Of a DNA stretch of 64,000 nt, positions 58,882 to 64,000 are shown one piece after another. The stretch's first letter is position 1. Each line of letters starts with the position of its first letter. This DNA is from Artemia franciscana (Eukaryota > Arthropoda > Branchiopoda > Anostraca > Artemiidae). A model generated the notes under the pieces. That model was not told the DNA's origin, did no database searches, and saw only the letters and a list, made by a program, of their open reading frames with translations. A program made the translations under genes and the position numbers. The stretch spans positions 22,439,637-22,503,636 of the forward strand of contig NC_088883.1 in assembly GCF_032884065.1 (NCBI RefSeq), in the 5' to 3' direction.

Positions 58882-60249
58882 GTTTTGCGAGAGTGTGTGC
58901 GGCTTACTCTGTCGCGTGATGGATCATGGGCGCTCAACAGTCCCCCTCCTTGATGCGGCCATGCAAATATCTCAGGAACGGTAAGGGTATTAAGTCAAAA
59001 TTTTTAAGACAGTATTGAGGGGAGTGTCGAAATAAATCAAAATATATTGTATGCATCCAGTTTGTCAAAAGAGCGTATGTTAAATATCTCAAAGGCGGCT
59101 AGAATATAAAGTCTAGACTTCTAGGGAATGCTGAAAGGGATGTTGAACTAAATCAAAACAGATCATATTCATCAAGGTTGTTGACATGATACTTTTCCAA
59201 ACCACTACCTAGCGAACGCCTACGCCAAAGTCACGAATTAAAGAGTTTCAAGAGTCAATAAAGAGAGCAGAGAGATGCATCTAATATTTATTTGCTCTCT
59301 TATTCCATTTTTATTCAAATGTAATGTTTTCAACATTCTAACCGAAGGATTCTTTCGATTATACTATCTGCAAATTATTGTTGAATGGGAAATCATAGTT
59401 CAAGAACCATTCCAACTAGAACGAATATTTTTTTTAAGCCGAAAACCTGAAAACTGGAGAAATATTTTGTATTTTAGGCCATAGGAAAACTTTGACAATA
59501 AACAACAAACATAAATTAGTAAAAAAAAGAACTTTGCGAAAATTAAAAGAAATCAAAGAAAATTAATGAGCCAGATTAAACTTAAGATGAGCACAAATAA
59601 AATCCTTCAATAATTGAAACTTAAAATAACTAGAAATTATTATCAAAGAATAAATGAAACGAGCAAAAATTAAGATAAATAATCAAACGTAAAGATAACA
59701 GATACTGATATAGATGAATAAATAAATCTTGAAACCAGTAAGAATATAGTTGAATGCTCAAGTCAATCTAAAAAAGAACAAAAATTACTGAAACAGGAGT
59801 TTGCTTACTGCCCCTCCCTCCGCTAACTGCAAAACTTCTAAAGCCTATTGGGTCATTTGCACCTTACTGAAAACACAATATACTATAAAAGTATTTTTGT
59901 ATTTATAATATTGAAAAAAAACCCGTAGTTGAATTAAATCTTGAACTGCCTGGATTTTCAAGAATTAAATATTAATATGTTAAATATTCAGTTTATTTTC
60001 ATTAGTTCTTTCCAGTTATCTTGATTATTATAGTGACTTGTTTTTATTTTTCGTCGATTTCTTAAAAAATTAAAGCACATTGTTCAAAATACATATAGTT
60101 GTATCATTTTTTTTATTTGTTTGTCTCATTATTTGTCTTTTTGTCTCAAATGGGTCAAAAGAAATTCCAGTACTTTTTTAAACCGTGTTTTTTTATGATA
60201 AATCTGCTAATTCGAGTAATAAATGTTCATTAAGACTTATGTTCCCTAT
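58882..60249. other. Repeat remnants, then AT-rich spacer
   Basis: 58950-59190 holds two more decayed units of the family at 57.1-58.2 kb (GAAATAAATCAAAATATATT and GAACTAAATCAAAACAGAT). From 59200 to 60249 I see nothing that can be named. The 69-codon plus-strand frame at 59275-59484 is unassigned. Confidence 0.4.
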
Positions 60250-60257
60250 GTTAGCTA

Positions 60258-60330
60258 CTGGTGTAGCTGTGGGTGTTTTGTTTCTGTAGCTGTGTAGCTG
60301 TGTAGCTGTGTGGTGTAGCTGTGGTTTTTT
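60258..60330. repeat. (TGTAGCTG)n short tandem repeat
   Basis: Eight-base units GTAGCTGT/TGTAGCTG repeat about six to seven times with one interruption (GGGTGTTTTGTTTC). Confidence 0.85.
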
Positions 60331-60949
60331 TTCGGTTCTTCTGTGCTTTTACATCAGTGAAAGACGAAAAATTCAAGCTAAACCATAAAATTTGAATTAG
60401 AAATGGAATAGTTGTGGGAAAAGTCAAGTCATGGTCAATTGTATAAAAAGCCAAGACAGATAGTCCAATTAAGTGGGCATCAAGTCAAGGTTAACTCCAA
60501 AGATAAGATTCATTTCTATCCAGTATTATGATTTTAGTGAATCTTTCTGATGGTTTAATTAATCCATGTATAAATGAAAGTATGAATTAAACGTTAGACA
60601 ATTATTATTGATTTTTAAGTAATTCTTCCCGAAAGCTTTCTGTCCTCTCCAAGTCTTTTAATATCCATGATTTTCTCTACAATTTCTTTTTTTCCTTTTA
60701 TTTTGATTTTTTGGGGTGAGGATGAGGATAGGGCTTTTTCTCTCCTGAGAAATTCCTGCACACTTGACTGTTTCCGTTTGCCATTCTTTTTTTGGTTTGG
60801 TACTCTCCATACTTCAGGAAGTGGCACGTTTTCTGTCTAAGTACTTTAACTATTGAGGCTTGTTTCTTTTTTTTATATTTCCTTATTTTTTTTTTTTTTT
60901 GACATTTTTTTATATATATTTTTTATATTTTCTATATTTTTTTTTCTAG
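60331..60949. other. Upstream flank of the phosphatidylserine-synthase-like exon
   Basis: No gene is recognised. The last 75 bp before 60950 are strongly T-rich and end TTTTTTTTTCTAG, a good polypyrimidine tract and splice acceptor, so the stretch reads as (former) intron. Confidence 0.5.
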
Positions 60950-61210
60950 AGATGACGAAGCCGATTTAAGAGATAACATATGGGCTGGTATGAAATGTGT
61001 CCTCTTCATATTCTTAATAATATCAGCACTGGCCTTCCCAAATGGGCCGTTTACGTGACCTCACCCTGTCATTTGGAGAATGGTGTTTGCTTAAGTGTTC
61101 TCTATCTCCTATCTTTGTGCTTCATTCTATTCCAAAGTTATTCCACTGTCAGAAATATACTTGAGTGGCTTGATCCAGAATTGGAAGGATTCAGGATAGA
61201 TATGGACAAG
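60950..61210 (+). pseudogene. PTDSS-like: Phosphatidylserine synthase exon with nonsense and frameshift
   Basis: The exon is bounded by an acceptor (TTTTTCTAG to 60949) and a donor (GTAGTT from 61211). Its translation matches the N-terminal membrane region of animal phosphatidylserine synthase, an ER/MAM enzyme that exchanges serine for the headgroup of other phospholipids. Visible in order are [23 protein letters not shown], then PHPVIWRMVFA, LSVLYLLSL and ILEWLDPELEG. The codon after FPNGPFT is TGA at 61056-61058 where the family has Arg (probably CGA to TGA). A one-base deletion at 61091-61092 creates TAA and shifts the frame before LSVLY. Two independent lesions in a conserved exon, with splice sites kept, indicate a duplicated genomic segment that has decayed, not a retrocopy. 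Sequencing error is a less likely alternative. No other exon of the gene is recognisable in the window. Confidence 0.88.
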
Positions 61211-61560
61211 GTAGTTTTGTTTCTTTATTGGTGGCTATCAATTATTAGATGTGTCTATTGAGCTTATTTTGATGTTTTCAGCCTATTCATATCTGTGCTG
61301 AAAGATTCAGGATAGATCTGGACAAGGAAGTTTTGTTTCTTTATTAGTGGTTGTTAATTATCAGGTGAGCCTGTTGAGCCTATTTTGATATATTTAACCT
61401 ATTCAGGTCTATTCTGATAGATATGGACAAGGTAATTTTATTTCTTTATGGGCTGTCAATTATCAGAGGAGGCTGTTTTGATATGTTGAGCCTAGTCAGA
61501 TCTATTCTGAAAGATTCAGAATAGATTTGAATAAGGTGGTTTTGTTTCTTTATTTGCTGG
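61188..61560 (+). repeat. Minisatellite built from the exon/intron boundary
   Basis: Four units, starting about 61188, 61304, 61416 and 61513, each contain the last bases of the exon, the donor region and about 80 bp of intron. Unit 1 is GGACAAG then GTAGTT. Unit 2 is GGACAAG then GAAGTT. Unit 3 is GGACAAG then GTAATT. Unit 4 is GAATAAG then GTGGTT. All continue TTTGTTTCTTTAT or a near variant. Period is 104-116 bp. Three of four units keep a GT at the donor position. Confidence 0.85.
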
Positions 61561-61961
61561 TGTCATTTATAAGGCCAGGATATTCAAACAAATAACATGC
61601 TTATTAAGAAGACTTCATCGTACATAATGTGAAAAACCAAATTGATAGGTGATTTAGGGACAGTATATTGCAGAACTGAAAACGGATAGAAAAAAAAGAA
61701 GCATGCCATTAGATTGTCTGTTCAATTCTCTGTTCTTACGTAATGGTCATTTAAAAAGAAATACCTTCTTTCATTAATAATTCAAATTTTTCAGTCACTT
61801 TAAAATAATAGATGATATAATAATACTAACTGAAAGTTAAAAAATTAAGTAATTAAAAAGAAATTAAAATAATAGACAACAAGAAAAAAAATGTTATACG
61901 CAGGAAAAAGCCTCCGGCCTTTTTTTTAGTAGAGACTTGTAAAGAACGATTACGTTCCTAT
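61561..61961. other. AT-rich spacer
   Basis: No gene or element is recognised. A-rich with an A/T run at about 61919-61928. Confidence 0.4.
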
Positions 61962-62133
61962 CAAGGGCGTATTCATGGAAGGGGCTAGTGGGTTTGAGTT
62001 CTCTCCCCCTGAAATGTTTGTCTGACTCGTAAAAAAGGAATAAAAATCCATACGTAAAAAAATTGATTCCTTTTTTAAGCTTTTTGTACCCCTCCCCCCC
62101 CCCCCGAAAAAAAAATCCTGGATATGGCCATGG
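61962..62133. mobile_element. MITE of the CAxGGxCxTATxCAxGG type
   Basis: Left end CAAGGGCGTATTCATGG and right end, complemented, CCATGGCCATATCCAGG form short inverted repeats around about 170 bp. The right side has the usual C run followed by GAAAAAAAAATCC. It resembles the hAT-like element at 15567-15763, but no target duplication is evident. Confidence 0.5.
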
Positions 62134-62202
62134 TTGCCATCACTGTTTCCCAAGACACCCTTCAAAGTATTCTTAATAGATCTTCTCCTCTCCTTGTAAA
62201 TA

Positions 62203-62620
62203 AATAAATAACTTTATTCCTCACGCCTCTCAATACAAAATTTCTATACAACTGACACCTTTTTAAAAGAAAAATGTTATGGCAGGGCGAAGAGCGGATC
62301 GACTGCGGCATGATTTCCATTTAAAGTCGTCCTACGTTAAAAGTCTCGAGATATGGTATGTTTATGTTTAGGCTATTGGAGAAGGCTTCCAGTGATTTCA
62401 TCTTTTCGACTGGGAATGGTAGTTTGTTCCAGATCCTGATGACCCGGGGTATGAACGAATGTTGTCCGCCTTTCATGTTGGTGTATGTTGTCTTTGCAAC
62501 TGACGCCGTTATATAGTTCGTCTATAACATCATTTATGGTTGTAACATATGATTATGACGCCATTCATCATCTTGTATATGAAGGAATGCATTTGGTGAA
62601 AGTTACTTCATCTAATCGAA
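62203..62620 (-). mobile_element. LINE ORF2 C-terminus and 3' end, minus strand
   Basis: On the minus strand, broken frames read FIYKMMNGVII, then DVIDELYNGV. After a frame change comes QHSFIPRVIRIWNKLPFPVE followed by KMKSLEAFSNSLN and a stop at 62321-62323. The RxxRxWNxLP box followed by SLEAF is the classical end of CR1/L2/Jockey-type ORF2. The 3' tail (62205-62240) is GAATAAAGTTATTTATTTAT-like with an ATTT repeat, as usual for target-primed insertion. It is 5'-truncated and decayed. The box differs from the 4.8-kb and 31-kb copies, so it is another family. Confidence 0.75.
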
Positions 62621-64000
62621 TTTATTTATCTCTTTATGGAAAGGTATCTCTCCTCTTAAGAGAGGAGTTCTATCTGATGTCTAGAGACACGCCTATCTTC
62701 AAAAGCCTTATCATCTCCTTAGAGATAATCTCTCACCATAGGAGAGCCTCGTCCAAACAGAAGAGACTCTAGAAGTCGAAGACTGCTGAAACCGATGCGG
62801 TAACTACGAACGTATGTGTTTCTACCAAACATTTCTTGAATACACTGACTCTTCTTTACAATCAGAGGAATCAGAGACTTCTTTAAAATCTGATATTTTG
62901 AAAACAAAAGGAAAAATGTTGGTTCACCCCTCCTTAATGCAATGATTTCGAAAATTTGACAAAATTATCATAAATTTAACGCGTCAATCGTTTTGTCTGC
63001 TCCTGTGAAGCCCCTTTTCTCAGTTGAAAGTGCCTGTTTTACCTGCAAGAGAAACAAACTTAGGGATAATAGAATTGGAAGAGGATTAGTGTTGAAAGTG
63101 AAACAGGATATTGTATGTTGTTTCATGAGTGAAACGAATTGTTATGGTATGTATGTTCATAATTCTTACTTTTCTATCAAAAAGGTATTGCCTTATTGAA
63201 ACTCAGATGCTTACCCTAGTCAAAATCGTTTCTATAGTATCTTTTACACGTTTTAGTTCTGGTGTATGTATTTGGGTATTTAAGTGCGTATTTTAGTATT
63301 TAAATACAAAAAAATGTTTAGTCGCGTATATGGAAATACTATTTAAGTATATTTACTACCAAGTATTTTGTATTTGTATTTATATACTTTTTAAAAGTAA
63401 CCTGTTAGCCTACTTCAGAAGGAAAAACCTGCTAATGAACACCTAGTGGATTTTTTTTGATCGCAGGGGGGGGGGGGAACTTGTATCATGTATTATACAT
63501 ATCTTGTACCAGACCTAGTCCAAGGGAAGTTTATTATTTTTACTTCTGAATCTCTGCCTGTTGTCTCTGGCCAACCCTCCTACAGTTGATGCTGGTTTTT
63601 ATTTTCAAATTATTTTCTTTTACCTTTATCTTACCCTGTTATGATAATTCAACCCCTTAAAAACAAGCAAAAAAGAATCAAAGTGATAAAAATGTAAAAA
63701 TAAATAGTATAGGCTGTTCTAAATCATATATTCGTCCTGTGTTTTGGAATACGTGTTTAATATTCAAAATCTCCTTTTTTCCTCCTTCTTATTATTTATC
63801 ATGTTTTCCCCAAGGCTTCTCAATTTTCATGCGGGAAATTTTACAAGGAGGGTGGTATATTATCTGGGGGATCTTTTATGGGGAAGATTTTCCCTCTAGG
63901 AAGACATTAGAGACATTAGCCAAAAAAAAGGTCAATAGAATCAAAAATTGAGACATAATTTATTTGAACACGAGCACAGAAAAAAAGAAAAGAATTATAG
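62621..64000. other. Spacer, no gene recognised
   Basis: Contains a run of GTATTTA-like phrases (about 63260-63390) and a G run at 63467-63478. Frames of 62-70 codons at 62719-62907 (minus), 62993-63199 (plus) and 63739-63951 (plus) are unassigned. AG/GT pairs around them are not convincing. Confidence 0.35.

Noticed and set aside
61950-62165. Frame with poly-Gly (minus strand)
   Set aside because: The glycine stretch is the C/G run of a MITE end. The frame spans the whole element.

Overview
The window looks like a gene-poor, AT-rich stretch of an animal nuclear genome. Open reading frames are short, exons sit between GT/AG splice sites, and most of the DNA is decayed transposons, foldback elements, minisatellites and long (AT)n tracts. 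The two host-gene exons resemble TDP-43 and phosphatidylserine synthase, and I infer an invertebrate, most likely an arthropod. Several repeat families look like what I remember from brine shrimp (Artemia) genomic sequence, but I could not verify this. I find no bacterial, viral or organellar operon and no complete host gene.

1-9.4 kb: AT-rich spacer with a retroposon 3' end, a LINE C-terminal fragment (4.8-5.2 kb) and three small inverted-repeat elements (7.4, 8.2 and 9.0 kb). 9.4-11.8 kb: an array of C-run-punctuated tandem units flanked by three older repeats. 11.8-17.5 kb: mostly spacer with TIR elements, including a hAT-like one with an 8-bp target duplication at 15.6 kb, and a pair of CTCF-like motifs. 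17.5-19.1 kb: a TDP-43-like RRM2 exon on the minus strand, with a 166-bp intronic duplication on one side and a 45-bp minisatellite on the other.

19.1-27.3 kb is a Helitron cluster. Four copies on the minus strand and two on the plus strand have their 5' ends facing each other around 24.3-24.9 kb. They share a GC-rich double-hairpin 3' module, a 5' end of the TCTATATATATAAAAATAAG type, a GTCCCGGTCGTCAT minisatellite and broken pieces of one Rep/helicase gene. No copy is autonomous.

27.5-32.3 kb is a pile of nested CR1/L2-like LINE remnants. One is split by a 1.6-kb foldback-type insertion and another by a second LINE in opposite orientation. 33.6-34.3 and 44.4-45.0 kb are two copies of a 638-bp terminal-inverted-repeat element with perfect 9-bp target duplications (Mutator-like). 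35.1-36.6 kb carries the best preserved LINE reverse transcriptase, broken by a 28-bp tandem duplication. A different LINE follows on the minus strand (36.7-38.0 kb). A second Helitron family ends at 41.47 kb.

48.5-57.1 kb is an 8.5-kb inverted structure whose arms are tandem arrays with G/C homopolymer runs. One arm carries a nested insertion and the centre holds a further palindrome. 57.1-59.2 kb is another repeat family with a LINE C-terminal fragment. At 60.95-61.21 kb lies a phosphatidylserine synthase exon with a nonsense codon and a frameshift. Its 3' exon/intron boundary has been amplified into a four-copy minisatellite. A last LINE remnant on the minus strand lies at 62.2-62.6 kb.

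Nothing here works as a pathway. The interest lies in how mobile elements are layered, and in two exon copies that show duplication followed by decay.
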